Shown here piece after piece: positions 24,353-31,721 of a stretch of DNA of 45,682 nucleotides. The position numbers and the translations under genes are program-made. The notes under the pieces are model-generated. The model was given only the letters and a program-made list of their open reading frames with translations. It was not told the origin of the DNA and searched no databases. Source of the stretch: Clostridia bacterium (GTDB lineage Bacteria > Bacillota > Clostridia > Oscillospirales > Acutalibacteraceae). Numbering within the stretch: the stretch's first letter is position 1; each line of letters starts with the position of its first letter. The stretch lies in the NCBI GenBank assembly GCA_900766585.1, contig CAAFVV010000025.1, positions 1 through 45,682 of the forward strand. Direction: 5' to 3'.

Positions 24353-26137
24353 ATGCTTTATCCGAAGATCGGCATTCGTCCCGCCATTGACGGCCGCTGG
24401 GGCGGCGTACGCGAGGGACTTGAGGAACAGACCATGGCGATGGCGAAAAGCGCTGCGGCGCTGATCTCCGAAAATGTGCGTTATCCCGACGGCACGCCTG
24501 TGCAGTGCGTGATCGGCTGCACGACCATCGGCGGCGGCGCAGAGGCGGCGCGCGTGGCAGATCAGTTTGCCACGGAAAATGTGGTTGCGACTCTGACCGT
24601 GACCCCCTGCTGGTGCTACGGCACAGAGACGTTTGATATGGATCCGCAGACCATTAAGGCGGTCTGGGGCTTTAACGGGACCGAGCGCCCCGGCGCGGTG
24701 TACTTAGCGGCGGTGCTGGCGGCTCACGCCCAGCGCGGGTTGCCCGCTTTCTCCATCTACGGCCATGATGTGCAGGATCGCGACGACCAAAGCATCCCGG
24801 CGGACGTTGCGGAAAAGATCCTGCGGTTTGCCCGCTGCGCGGCGGCGGTCGGCTGGATGAAAAACAAGGCGTATGTCAATGTCGGCGCGGTCGCGATGGG
24901 CATTGCCGGCAGCTTCTGCGACGCCTCCGTGCTGCAGAAATATTTCGGCATCCGCGCCGAGTGGGTGGATGAGGTGGAGATTCTCCGCCGTATGCAGCTC
25001 GGCATCTATGACGCCGAGGAATATGAAAAGGCGCTCGCCTGGGTCAAGGCGAACTGCCCCGAGGGCTTTGACAAAAACGCCGCCAAGACCTTCCCGGCGG
25101 TCATCACGAAGTCGAAAGTTGTCCCGCCCGACAAGGATTGGGAGTTTATCGTCAAGATGACGCTGATCCTGCGGGATATCCTCTACGGCAACGAAAAGCT
25201 CGACGAGATGGGCTGGCACGAGGAGGCGCTCGGCCGCAATGCGGTCGCCGGCGGCTTCCAGGGACAGCGGCAGTGGACCGACTGGCTGCCGAATGCCGAC
25301 TTCTCCGAGGCGATTCTGGCATCCACCTTTGACTGGAACGGCAGAAAGGCACCGACCCCCTTTGCCACCGAAAACGATACCTGCAACGGCATTTCGATGA
25401 TGCTCGGCACACTGGTCAGCCATACGGCGCCCTGCTTCCACGACGTGCGCACCTACTGGAGCCCCGAGGCGTGTGAGCGTGTGACGGGACACCGTCCCGA
25501 CGGTGTCGCCGAAAACGGCTTTATCCACCTCATCAACTCCGGCGCAACGGCGCTTGACGGCAGCGGTGCGGCGAAAAATGCCGCGGGCGAGGGCTGCATG
25601 AAGCCGTTCTGGGAGATGACCGACAGCGACGTGTCTGCCTGCCTGAAGGCGACCGACTGGTGTCGTGCGGACTATGAATACTTCCGCGGCGGCGGCTTCT
25701 CGAGCCACTTCCGCTGCCGTGCAGAGATGCCGGTGACCATGCTGCGCTTCAACATTGTCGAGGGCATCGGACCTGTGCTGCAGATCGCTGAGGGCTATAC
25801 CGCCGATCTGCCGGACGAGATCCACAAGACGATCGACGCCCGCACCGACCCCACCTGGCCGACGACGTGGTTCTGCCCGCGTCTGACCGGCAAGGGCGCG
25901 TTTAAGGATGTGTACAGCGTCATGGCAAACTGGGGCGCCAACCACGGCGTGACCGTGTATGGGCATGTCGGCGCGGATTTGATCACGCTGGCCTCGATGC
26001 TCCGTATCCCCGTGACCATGCACAACGTGCCGGACGAGCAGATCACCCGTCCGCATACCTGGGCGGCGTTCGGCACGGAGGACACTCAGGCCGCCGATTA
26101 TGCGGCGTGCCGCGAATACGGTCCGCTCTACGGCTGA
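24353..26137 (+). CDS. fucI: L-fucose isomerase
   Basis: 594 residues, the full length of FucI. It converts L-fucose to L-fuculose with Mn2+ and forms a cytoplasmic hexamer (family knowledge). The N-terminus PKIGIRPAIDGRWGGVREGL and blocks IGCTTIGGGAEAARVADQF, ETFDMDP, WGFNGTERPGAVYLAA and LGTLVSHTAPCFHDVRTYW are characteristic. ATG 24353 with GAGGGAGGAA upstream is preferred to TTG 24335. It is 15 bases before fucU. No L-fuculokinase, fuculose-phosphate aldolase or propanediol enzymes are nearby, so the pathway must be completed elsewhere, or the enzyme acts on D-arabinose or another epimer. Confidence 0.95.
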   Translation: MLYPKIGIRPAIDGRWGGVREGLEEQTMAMAKSAAALISENVRYPDGTPVQCVIGCTTIGGGAEAARVADQFATENVVATLTVTPCWCYGTETFDMDPQTIKAVWGFNGTERPGAVYLAAVLAAHAQRGLPAFSIYGHDVQDRDDQSIPADVAEKILRFARCAAAVGWMKNKAYVNVGAVAMGIAGSFCDASVLQKYFGIRAEWVDEVEILRRMQLGIYDAEEYEKALAWVKANCPEGFDKNAAKTFPAVITKSKVVPPDKDWEFIVKMTLILRDILYGNEKLDEMGWHEEALGRNAVAGGFQGQRQWTDWLPNADFSEAILASTFDWNGRKAPTPFATENDTCNGISMMLGTLVSHTAPCFHDVRTYWSPEACERVTGHRPDGVAENGFIHLINSGATALDGSGAAKNAAGEGCMKPFWEMTDSDVSACLKATDWCRADYEYFRGGGFSSHFRCRAEMPVTMLRFNIVEGIGPVLQIAEGYTADLPDEIHKTIDARTDPTWPTTWFCPRLTGKGAFKDVYSVMANWGANHGVTVYGHVGADLITLASMLRIPVTMHNVPDEQITRPHTWAAFGTEDTQAADYAACREYGPLYG

Positions 26138-26152
26138 TCGGGAGGGGTTCCC

Positions 26153-26587
26153 ATGCTGAAAAATCTGTCCCCGCTGCTTACGCCGGAGCTGCTGAAGATC
26201 CTCTGCGAAATGGGGCACGGTGACGAAATCGTGATCGCGGACGGCAATTTTCCCGCCGCGGCGCTGCATGACCGCGTCGTGCGTCTGGATGCCCATGGCG
26301 GCACAGAGGTGCTGCGCGCGGTGATGTCGGTGCTGCCGCTTGACAGCTATTCCGATCCGAACGCCATGCTGATGGAGGTTGTGCCGGGTGATCCGGTCGA
26401 GACCCCAATCTGGGATGAATACGCCGCTGTGCTTCACGCATCGGAGGGGAATGTCGCCCGCATCGGCCATATCGAGCGGTTCGCGTTTTATGAGCGCGCC
26501 CGGCATGCCTATGCCGTCATTGCGACCGGGGAGACGGCGCTGTACGCCAATCTGATCCTGAAAAAAGGCGTGATCCTCCCCCAATAA
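26153..26587 (+). CDS. fucU: L-fucose mutarotase (RbsD/FucU family)
   Basis: 144 residues. It interconverts alpha and beta anomers of L-fucose, so imported sugar can enter FucI. RbsD/FucU features: the opening MLKNLSPLLTPELLKIL, the MGHGDEIVIADGNFPA motif (about 20-35, with catalytic His) and the C-terminal FAFYERARHAYAVIATGE block, which matches FucU better than RbsD. GGGAGGGG upstream of ATG 26153. Last gene of the operon; a GC hairpin lies 40 bases downstream. Confidence 0.94.
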   Translation: MLKNLSPLLTPELLKILCEMGHGDEIVIADGNFPAAALHDRVVRLDAHGGTEVLRAVMSVLPLDSYSDPNAMLMEVVPGDPVETPIWDEYAAVLHASEGNVARIGHIERFAFYERARHAYAVIATGETALYANLILKKGVILPQ

Positions 26588-26626
26588 CTGGCTTTCTTCT
26601 TACTCCTCTTTTTCTCTCTCAGGAAT

Positions 26627-26655
26627 TCGGCCGTCCGATTTGTTTGGGCGGCCGA
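26627..26655 (+). terminator. Likely terminator of the fucose operon
   Basis: Stem TCGGCCGTCC (26627-26636) with GGGCGGCCGA (26646-26655), one G-U pair, after a pyrimidine-rich stretch. There is no good U-run, so confidence is moderate. Confidence 0.6.
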
Positions 26656-26684
26656 TTCCTGTTATCTGCCGGTCTGCAAAATAT

Positions 26685-26713
26685 TTGACGATTTCTTTGC
26701 GGTGCGGCATGCT
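26685..26713 (+). promoter_or_regulatory. Decayed promoter before the CsoR-like pseudogene
   Basis: TTGACG (26685-26690) and CATGCT (26708-26713), 17 bases apart; the -10 departs from the TATnnT norm at its first base. Suggestive only. Confidence 0.35.
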
Positions 26714-26754
26714 ATCTCTACTCTTTGGCTGCTGGGAGGCGGAACAATGAGTGC

Positions 26755-27012
26755 ATGGATGCGGAAAATCTGCATCGCCGTCTGAAAAAGATCATTGGGC
26801 AGGCTATCGACCGCATGGTGGACGAGGACGTCCCCTGTGAGGATGTGTTGGCGCAGATCAATGCCGCCAAGGCGGCGCTCCACGGCTGCGGCAAGGGCGT
26901 GCTGAAGGGGCATATCGGCCACTGTGTCCGCGACGGGATCGAGCATGGCGACGCGGATTAGACGGTTGAGAGCTTTACCAAAGTGCTTGAGCGCTTCTCC
27001 AACATGGGGTGA
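26755..27012 (+). pseudogene. CsoR-family metal sensor interrupted by an in-frame TAG
   Basis: From ATG 26755 the frame gives 68 residues of a CsoR/FrmR (DUF156) repressor: RLKKIIGQAIDRMVDEDVPC and the Cys28-His53-Cys57 metal set. It then meets TAG at 26959-26961. Translation past the TAG continues in frame with TVESFTKVLERFSNMG to a TGA at 27010-27012, which is the usual C-terminal helix of the family. A single AAG to TAG change would explain it. The only good ribosome site (GGGAGG, 26734-26739) is 15 bases from this ATG and nearer an out-of-frame ATG at 26747 that yields just 12 residues, a second sign of decay. TAG also ends other genes here, so recoding is unlikely. Confidence 0.72.
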
Positions 27013-27051
27013 TACGGTAATAATTTATTTTATCCTTTATACATATATTGC

Positions 27052-27087
27052 TCCCGGTGGATCACAAATATCCGCCGGGAATTTTTT
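27052..27087 (+). terminator. Terminator after the CsoR-like pseudogene
   Basis: Stem TCCCGGTGGA (27052-27061) with TCCGCCGGGA (27071-27080), one G-U pair, then A and six T (27082-27087). Confidence 0.82.
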
Positions 27088-27104
27088 GTGCGTTGCTATT
27101 ATCA

Positions 27105-27120
27105 ATACCCCGTAGGGCAT
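27105..27120 (+). promoter_or_regulatory. Candidate CsoR-type operator before the ATPase remnant
   Basis: ATACCC-CGTA-GGGCAT is an inverted repeat with one mismatch. It resembles the two intact operators of the csoR-copA operon at 33295-33340 and sits 17 bases before the ATG of the remnant gene. Confidence 0.5.
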
Positions 27121-27136
27121 TAACAATGGAGAGACC

Positions 27137-27469
27137 ATGAAAAAAGGAATGGAAAAGCTGGAGTGGCTGTTATCGCTCGGCGGGATCAAAAAGGATGTCG
27201 TTTTGCTTGTCCTGTCCGGGGCGGTGGTGATTGCCGGCCTGTGTCAATTTCAGCCGTTTCCGTTTGACATTGCGTGGGTCGTGCTGTCCAAGCGGATGAT
27301 GACCACCATCAAGCTGAACATGACCTTTTCGATGGCACTGAATTTCGTCGCGATCGCTCTGGCGATCATCGGGACACTAAACCCCGTGGTTGGCGCGCTG
27401 GTACATAACGCGGGGTCTGTGCTTGTGATCACCAACTCGGCATTTTTATTGAAATGGAGGAAAAAATAA
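27137..27469 (+). pseudogene. Heavy-metal P1B-ATPase reduced to its two ends
   Basis: 110 residues read in one frame. The first part (KKDVVLLVLSGAVVIAGL, then PFDIAWVV) resembles the first membrane segments of cadmium/zinc-type P1B ATPases. The rest (SKRMMTTIKLNMTFSMALNF, then NPVVGALVHNAGSVLVITNS and KWRKK) is their C-terminal end. The CPC metal motif, the DKTGT phosphorylation loop and the ATP-binding domain, some 500 residues, are absent, so pumping is impossible. An in-frame deletion with its junction near 27274-27288 explains this. ATG 27137 has GGAGAG upstream. An intact small protein follows with TAATG overlap. It could still be translated as a three-helix membrane peptide. Confidence 0.68.
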
Positions 27470-27636
27470 TGGCTGTCAAAATGATTGGACTCGTCATCGG
27501 TGTTCTGGTGCTCGGCGCGGGAATTTACTACCTCGCAAAGGAGAAGCATGATCCGGAGTCGAAGAAAATTTACGCCGTTGTCAGCGCGGCTGGCAGAATC
27601 CTTGCTGCCGTGTGCGCCGTGATGCTGTTTATCTGA
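27469..27636 (+). CDS. Small membrane protein of the decayed metal-efflux operon (55 aa)
   Basis: 55 residues: a membrane segment (about 5-24, MIGLVIGVLVLGAGIYYLAK), a charged stretch EKHDPESKK and a second hydrophobic stretch to the end. Start ATG 27469 overlaps the stop of the ATPase remnant (TAATG), with GGAGG 8 bases upstream, so translation is coupled. I recall small proteins like this behind CadA-type ATPases in clostridia, but no function is known to me. Unlike its neighbours it shows no damage. Confidence 0.7.
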   Translation: MAVKMIGLVIGVLVLGAGIYYLAKEKHDPESKKIYAVVSAAGRILAAVCAVMLFI

Positions 27637-27652
27637 AAAGGACAAGACAAAA

Positions 27653-27691
27653 AGCGACCCCAAAAATGCGTTTGGCATTTTCGGGGTCGCT
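27653..27691. terminator. Bidirectional terminator
   Basis: A 17-base stem with one mismatch (27653-27669 with 27675-27691, AGCGACCCC arm) and a 5-base loop lies between the convergent small membrane protein and P-loop genes. TTGTTTT follows on the plus strand and A-rich sequence precedes it. Confidence 0.85.
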
Positions 27692-27709
27692 GCTTGTTTT
27701 GCGGGGGAA

Positions 27710-28114
27710 TCAGATCTCGGTGGCGAATTCCGCAATATGTGCCGGAATGTCGGCGCGGTCAGCGGATACCGACAGCACCAGATTGACGTTCTGCAGATGG
27801 CTGAGCTTTTCGGCAAAGGTCTCGAGACCGTTGACCGAGCCGCCGATCTTCAGTGTGGAATCCACAAAGATGTCGGTGATGTCGTAGTTGCCCGCGCACA
27901 TGCCGGCGATGAAGCCGTAGAGCGCCTCAAAGCCGACGATGCCATATTCGTCTGCAGCCACCAGGCGGGTCTTATGGGTCAGGTCATAGGTCAGCGTATT
28001 GTCTTTTTCAATAAACACCACATTGCCGTTGGAGGCAGCCGTGGCCGTTGCGCACATATCAATGAGCCGTTTGGTCTTGCCGGAGCCTTTTTTGCCGAGA
28101 ATCAATGTAATCAT
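27710..28114 (-). CDS. Small P-loop ATP-binding protein of unknown role (134 aa)
   Basis: 134 residues. Walker A GKKGSGKT is at 7-14 right after the first strand MITLILG. Later strands VVFIEKD, TDIFVDS (Walker-B-like, Asp near 88) and VNLVLSVSAD fit a minimal RecA/AAA-type core, but no sensor or arginine-finger domain follows. Codon use is normal. ATG 28114 has AAGGAGG 10 bases upstream. It lies 62 bases after pgi on the same strand and probably shares its transcript. Possible roles include a small nucleotide kinase or a regulatory ATPase; I do not recognise a named family. Confidence 0.75.
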   Translation of the reverse strand: MITLILGKKGSGKTKRLIDMCATATAASNGNVVFIEKDNTLTYDLTHKTRLVAADEYGIVGFEALYGFIAGMCAGNYDITDIFVDSTLKIGGSVNGLETFAEKLSHLQNVNLVLSVSADRADIPAHIAEFATEI

Positions 28115-28176
28115 GGGGGAATTCCTCCTTTATTTTTTGACCGTTTTCGCATGAAAAACGGCGGTTAGACAAAAGA

Positions 28177-29514
28177 TCAGCGGGAGAGCCGCGCTTCGAG
28201 CGCCGCGCGGGCTTCCTCATAGCCGGGCTTGCCCAGCAGCGCAAACATATTCTTCTTATAGCTTTCCACGCCGGGCTGATCAAACGGATTCACGCCGAGC
28301 ATATAGCCCGAAATGGCACACGCTTTTTCGAAGAAATAGATCAGATAGCCGACCTCCTCCTCGCAGGCGGAGTCGATATGCAGCACAATGCTCGGCGTGC
28401 CGCCGTCGGCATGCGCCAGCACCGTACCCTCAAAGGCGCGGCGGTTGACATAGTCAAGCGTCTCGCCCGCCAGGAAGTTGAGCCCGTCGGCATTGTCGGC
28501 ATCGGTGCCGATTACGGTTTTGCGGGCAGGGGAATCCGTCAGCACGACCGTCTCAAACAGCAGCCGCGAGCCGTCCTGCACAAACTGGCCGAGGGAATGC
28601 AGATCAGTGGAGAACACGGCGGACGCCGGGAACAGCCCCTTGCCGTCCTTGCCCTCGCTCTCGCCGAACAGCTGCTTCCACCACTCCGACATCATCGCAT
28701 AGGCCGGCTCATAGCTGACCATCAGCTCGACGGCACGCCCCTTGCGCAGCAGGCACTGCCGTGCGGCGGCATAGCGGTAGCAGGGGTTTTTCGCCGGATC
28801 AGGATCGCACAGGGCGATCTGCGCCTCGCGTGCGCCGCGCATGAGGGCGTCGATGTCGCAGCCCGCGACGGCAATCGGCAGCAGCCCGACGGCGGTCAGC
28901 ACGGAGAAGCGCCCGCCGACATTGTCGGGCACGACAAACGTCTCATAGCCCTCGCGGTCGGCAAGCGCCTTGAGCGTGCCGCGGGAGCGGTCGGTTGTGG
29001 CGTAAATGCGGCGGCGGGATTCCTCCACGCCGACGGTGCGGATCAGATAGTCGCGGAACACGCGGAACGCGATCGCCGGCTCGGTCGTCGTGCCGGATTT
29101 GGAGATCACGTTGACCGAGACGCGCTTGCCCTTGCACAGGTCAAGCAGCTCGGCGAGTGCATCGGAGCTGAGCGTGTTGCCCGCAAAAAAGATCTGCGGA
29201 CCGTCCTTGCGCAGGTTGTGCTGCGGGGAGCGCAGAAGCTCGATCACGGCACGGGCGCCGAGATAGGAGCCGCCGATGCCGATGACGATCAGCACGTCGG
29301 AGTCTTCGCGGATGCGCTTTGCGGCTGCCTGAATACGGGCGAATTCCTCGCGGTCATAGTCGGAAGGCAGCGTCAGCCAGCCGAGGAAATCGCTGCCGAG
29401 TCCGGTGCCGTCGTGAAGCTGACGGTGAGCCGCTTCGATCTGCGGCGCGAGCGCCGGGATCTCATGCGGACGAACAAATCCATCTAAATAACGGGTTTCC
29501 AGTGAGACTGCCAT
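28177..29514 (-). CDS. pgi: Glucose-6-phosphate isomerase
   Basis: 445 residues, the length usual for Firmicutes Pgi. It interconverts glucose 6-phosphate and fructose 6-phosphate in glycolysis. Sugar-phosphate-binding motifs are intact: VIGIGGSYLGARAVIE, VISKSGTTTEPAIAFR (SIS domains) and the C-terminal VNPFDQPGVESYK signature with the catalytic Lys. ATG 29514 follows an AAGGAGG site. Promoter at 29547-29575. Confidence 0.97.
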   Translation of the reverse strand: MAVSLETRYLDGFVRPHEIPALAPQIEAAHRQLHDGTGLGSDFLGWLTLPSDYDREEFARIQAAAKRIREDSDVLIVIGIGGSYLGARAVIELLRSPQHNLRKDGPQIFFAGNTLSSDALAELLDLCKGKRVSVNVISKSGTTTEPAIAFRVFRDYLIRTVGVEESRRRIYATTDRSRGTLKALADREGYETFVVPDNVGGRFSVLTAVGLLPIAVAGCDIDALMRGAREAQIALCDPDPAKNPCYRYAAARQCLLRKGRAVELMVSYEPAYAMMSEWWKQLFGESEGKDGKGLFPASAVFSTDLHSLGQFVQDGSRLLFETVVLTDSPARKTVIGTDADNADGLNFLAGETLDYVNRRAFEGTVLAHADGGTPSIVLHIDSACEEEVGYLIYFFEKACAISGYMLGVNPFDQPGVESYKKNMFALLGKPGYEEARAALEARLSR

Positions 29515-29546
29515 GGGGCAATCGCCTCCTTCGGTATTCTGCTTCT

Positions 29547-29575
29547 ATTGTACCCTATTTCTGCCCGTTTTGCAA
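29547..29575 (-). promoter_or_regulatory. Promoter of pgi
   Basis: On the minus strand TTGCAA (29570-29575) and TACAAT (29547-29552), spacer 17. Confidence 0.72.
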
Positions 29576-29606
29576 CCGGTTATCGGCAAAATGCGGAAAG
29601 AAATCC

Positions 29607-29643
29607 GAAAAAGAAAGCACACAGCCGAAAAAAGACTGTGTGC
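29607..29643 (-). terminator. Terminator of the HPr gene
   Basis: Stem GCACACAG (29617-29624) with CTGTGTGC (29636-29643). The minus strand then runs into TTTCTTTTTC at 29607-29616. It starts 14 bases after the HPr stop. Confidence 0.78.
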
Positions 29644-29656
29644 CGCCAAAAAATAA

Positions 29657-29920
29657 TTATTCCGCGAAGCCGGATTCCACCAGAGCGACCAAGCCATTCA
29701 CCGCAGCTTCTTCATCGCTGCCGTCGGCAATAATGCGAATGGAGGTGCCGCCCACAATACCGAGCGAAAGGACGCCGAGCAGGCTCTTCGCGTTGACGCG
29801 GCGCTCTTCCTTTTCCACCCAGACGGATGACTTGTATTCATTGGCTTTCTGAATAAAGAAAGTGGCGGGACGGGCATGCAGACCGACCTGATTTTGAACC
29901 ATGACATCTTTTACAAACAT
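29657..29920 (-). CDS. ptsH: HPr-family phosphocarrier protein
   Basis: 87 residues, full-length HPr. His15 in GLHARPA is the phosphate carrier between enzyme I and the sugar-specific EII proteins; Ser46 in NAKSLLGVLSLGI is the HPr-kinase site used for CcpA-linked catabolite control in Firmicutes. Both are present, so it is HPr rather than Crh (which lacks His15). Enzyme I is not adjacent. ATG 29920 with AGGAGAG upstream; own promoter and terminator. In PTS-poor clostridia such proteins may serve regulation only. Confidence 0.93.
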   Translation of the reverse strand: MFVKDVMVQNQVGLHARPATFFIQKANEYKSSVWVEKEERRVNAKSLLGVLSLGIVGGTSIRIIADGSDEEAAVNGLVALVESGFAE

Positions 29921-30000
29921 AAAAGCCTCTCCTTTTTATCGACAGCAGTCGCAGATTCATCACCGCCGGGCGGTGGACATTTTCTCGTCTATCCTCTTAT

Positions 30001-30028
30001 ATTTTAGCACAAAATCATACGGTGTCAA
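30001..30028 (-). promoter_or_regulatory. Promoter of the HPr gene
   Basis: On the minus strand TTGACA (30023-30028) and TAAAAT (30001-30006), spacer 16. The roughly 75-base leader contains a small hairpin CACCGC/GCGGTG (29961-29975). Confidence 0.7.
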
Positions 30029-30202
30029 TTGGCGAAAACGCCAAAAAGTGAATTTTGGCTCCCTGCCCTAGCTGTTAAAAAAAATTCGCGCGGCGTTTGT
30101 TTGTTTTGCCTATATTGGTGGAAAACTTTTGTCGCGGGTAGCGGATAAACGGGACGAAACCGCGAAAAATGAAAAATAATAGAGAGAAAAAAGAATTTCC
30201 TC

Positions 30203-30231
30203 TTTCTTTTTTTGCAAAAATGCGGTATACT
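30203..30231 (+). promoter_or_regulatory. Candidate promoter of the LCP gene
   Basis: TATACT at 30226-30231 is consensus and is preceded by GCGG as in other promoters here. The matching -35 (TTTCTT, 30203-30208, spacer 17) is poor. Confidence 0.55.
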
Positions 30232-30252
30232 AAGGGGCAGTGAGGTGAGAGT

Positions 30253-31635
30253 ATGCCCAAACATGGGACAAAAACCAACCGTCCGTCGGCTTTTGTGCGC
30301 GCCGGCCGGGCTATTGCCGCCTTTTTTACGACGAACCGCCCCTCGCGGGGGAAAGCCATCGCCTTAGTTTCGGTGCTGGCGGTGTTCGGCATCCTGTTTG
30401 TCTCGCTCGGCTCGGTGATGGTCTCCTTTGCCTACCGGCGCGAGATCATCCGGGATCTGCCGGATGAGAGCCTCGGCATCGACACCAGTGCCGACGCGGA
30501 AAAGTCGAAGGATATTACCAATATTGCGCTGTTCGGACTCGGCACGCGGTCAAAAACCATCAACCGCGGTCTGACCGACTCCATCATGGTGGTCAGCGTT
30601 GACCGCCTGCATAATAAGATCAAAGTGATCTCCGTCATGCGGGACAGCCTTGTCCCGATTGATGGCTACCGCGCCCAGAAGATCAACGCCGCCTATGCGC
30701 TCGGCGGGGCGAAGCTCGCGATCCGCACGCTCAATCAGGCGTTTGGTCTGAATATCCGCGACTATGCCACGGTGAATTTTCTCGGCATGGCGGATATTAT
30801 CGACGTGATGGGCGGTATCGAGGTGGATCTGACCGAGAGGGAGCGCAAGGATGCGAACATCCATATCCGCTCCGCCGCGAAGGAAGTGGGCGCCGAATAT
30901 ACGCCGATCGAAAAGGCGGGCAAACAGCTGCTCAACGGGGCGCAGGCGGTTGCCTTTGCCCGTATCCGCCATGTCAGCACCGCCGACGGCGTGTCCAATG
31001 ACTTCGGCCGCACCGACCGTCAGCGGTATGTGATGGAGCAGATGTTCAATAAGGCGCTGAAAATGAACCCGGCGGAATATCCGAAGCTGATCAAGACCCT
31101 GCTCAAATATGTCGAGACCTCGCTGAGCTACGAGGACGTGATCGGCATGGCGGGTGTGCTGACCGGCGGCATCAAGTTTGAACAGACCCGTGTGCCGCTT
31201 GTTGACTATGTCATCAGCGCCGGTTATTCGGTGCGCGGCAGCTCCACCGTATACTTTAACCTTGATTATGCCAAGAAGATCGTCAACGCCTTTATCTACG
31301 ACGATATCGACCCGGAGGAGTACATCCGCCAAAACGGCGTGGACAAGAGCGGCTGGTACAGCGGCAACGACTATGCCAACCAGACAAAGCGGACGACGTC
31401 GGCGGCAACTACCGCGCCGCCGTCCTCCTCGTCGTCGTCCCCCGGCACGCGGACGACGGCGCCGGCTCCGACCGAAACGGAACCGCTGCCGACCGACCCG
31501 TCGCTGCCCGAGAGCAGTGACGGATCGACAGTTGAAACGTCGGCACCGACGGTGTCCGAGCCGGATGCGCCGACGAGCACGGCTCCTGCGCCGCCGACTG
31601 CCGTCGCGGCAGAGCCGTCGGCAGAAAACGGATAA
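30253..31635 (+). CDS. LytR-CpsA-Psr family cell-wall glycopolymer ligase
   Basis: 460 residues. A short cytoplasmic part and one membrane segment (about 35-58) precede the LCP domain (about 90-250), with VMRDSLVP, KINAAYALGG, FLGMADIIDVMGGIEVDL and the phosphate-binding Arg cluster in FARIRHVS and FGRTDRQRYVMEQ. LCP enzymes attach teichoic acids or capsule from lipid carriers to peptidoglycan, outside the membrane. A Ser/Thr/Pro-rich tail (about 380-460) is low complexity and probably spans the wall. ATG 30253, GTGAGGTGAGA upstream. A possible partner for the LicD-type surface decoration coded earlier, but not linked to it. Confidence 0.93.
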   Translation: MPKHGTKTNRPSAFVRAGRAIAAFFTTNRPSRGKAIALVSVLAVFGILFVSLGSVMVSFAYRREIIRDLPDESLGIDTSADAEKSKDITNIALFGLGTRSKTINRGLTDSIMVVSVDRLHNKIKVISVMRDSLVPIDGYRAQKINAAYALGGAKLAIRTLNQAFGLNIRDYATVNFLGMADIIDVMGGIEVDLTERERKDANIHIRSAAKEVGAEYTPIEKAGKQLLNGAQAVAFARIRHVSTADGVSNDFGRTDRQRYVMEQMFNKALKMNPAEYPKLIKTLLKYVETSLSYEDVIGMAGVLTGGIKFEQTRVPLVDYVISAGYSVRGSSTVYFNLDYAKKIVNAFIYDDIDPEEYIRQNGVDKSGWYSGNDYANQTKRTTSAATTAPPSSSSSSPGTRTTAPAPTETEPLPTDPSLPESSDGSTVETSAPTVSEPDAPTSTAPAPPTAVAAEPSAENG

Positions 31636-31659
31636 GTTTTCCGAAACAAAACACAGGCG

Positions 31660-31706
31660 GCTCGCTTCTGCGCTTCCGGTACGGAGCGCCGGGGCGGGCT
31701 GTTTTT
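31660..31706 (+). terminator. Possible terminator between LCP and pseudouridine synthase genes
   Basis: A two-part stem: GCTCGC (31660-31665) with GCGGGC (31694-31699), and inside it GCGCTTCCG with CGGAGCGC. Five T follow at 31702-31706. Only 15 bases remain to the next ATG, so readthrough is possible. Confidence 0.5.
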
Positions 31707-31721
31707 GCGGGGTGAGAGACA

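Larger units (their letters stand above)
29921..30252. other. 332-base divergent intergenic region between HPr and LCP genes
   Basis: It holds the HPr promoter and leader, a short palindrome TTGGCG-AAAA-CGCCAA at 30029-30044 next to the HPr -35, and an AT-rich stretch with AAAAATTCGCGCG at about 30079-30091, similar to one at 32414-32426. A candidate LCP promoter is at 30203-30231. No gene is seen inside it. Confidence 0.6.

Noticed and set aside
26959..26961. TAG recoded as an amino acid in the CsoR-like gene
   Set aside because: TAG ends the pseudouridine synthase and S1-domain genes normally, and no recoding element is seen, so a nonsense mutation is simpler.
28134..28164. Hairpin between the P-loop gene and pgi as a terminator
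   Set aside because: CCGTTTT/AAAACGG can pair, but no U-run follows on the minus strand; it more likely leaves the two genes co-transcribed.
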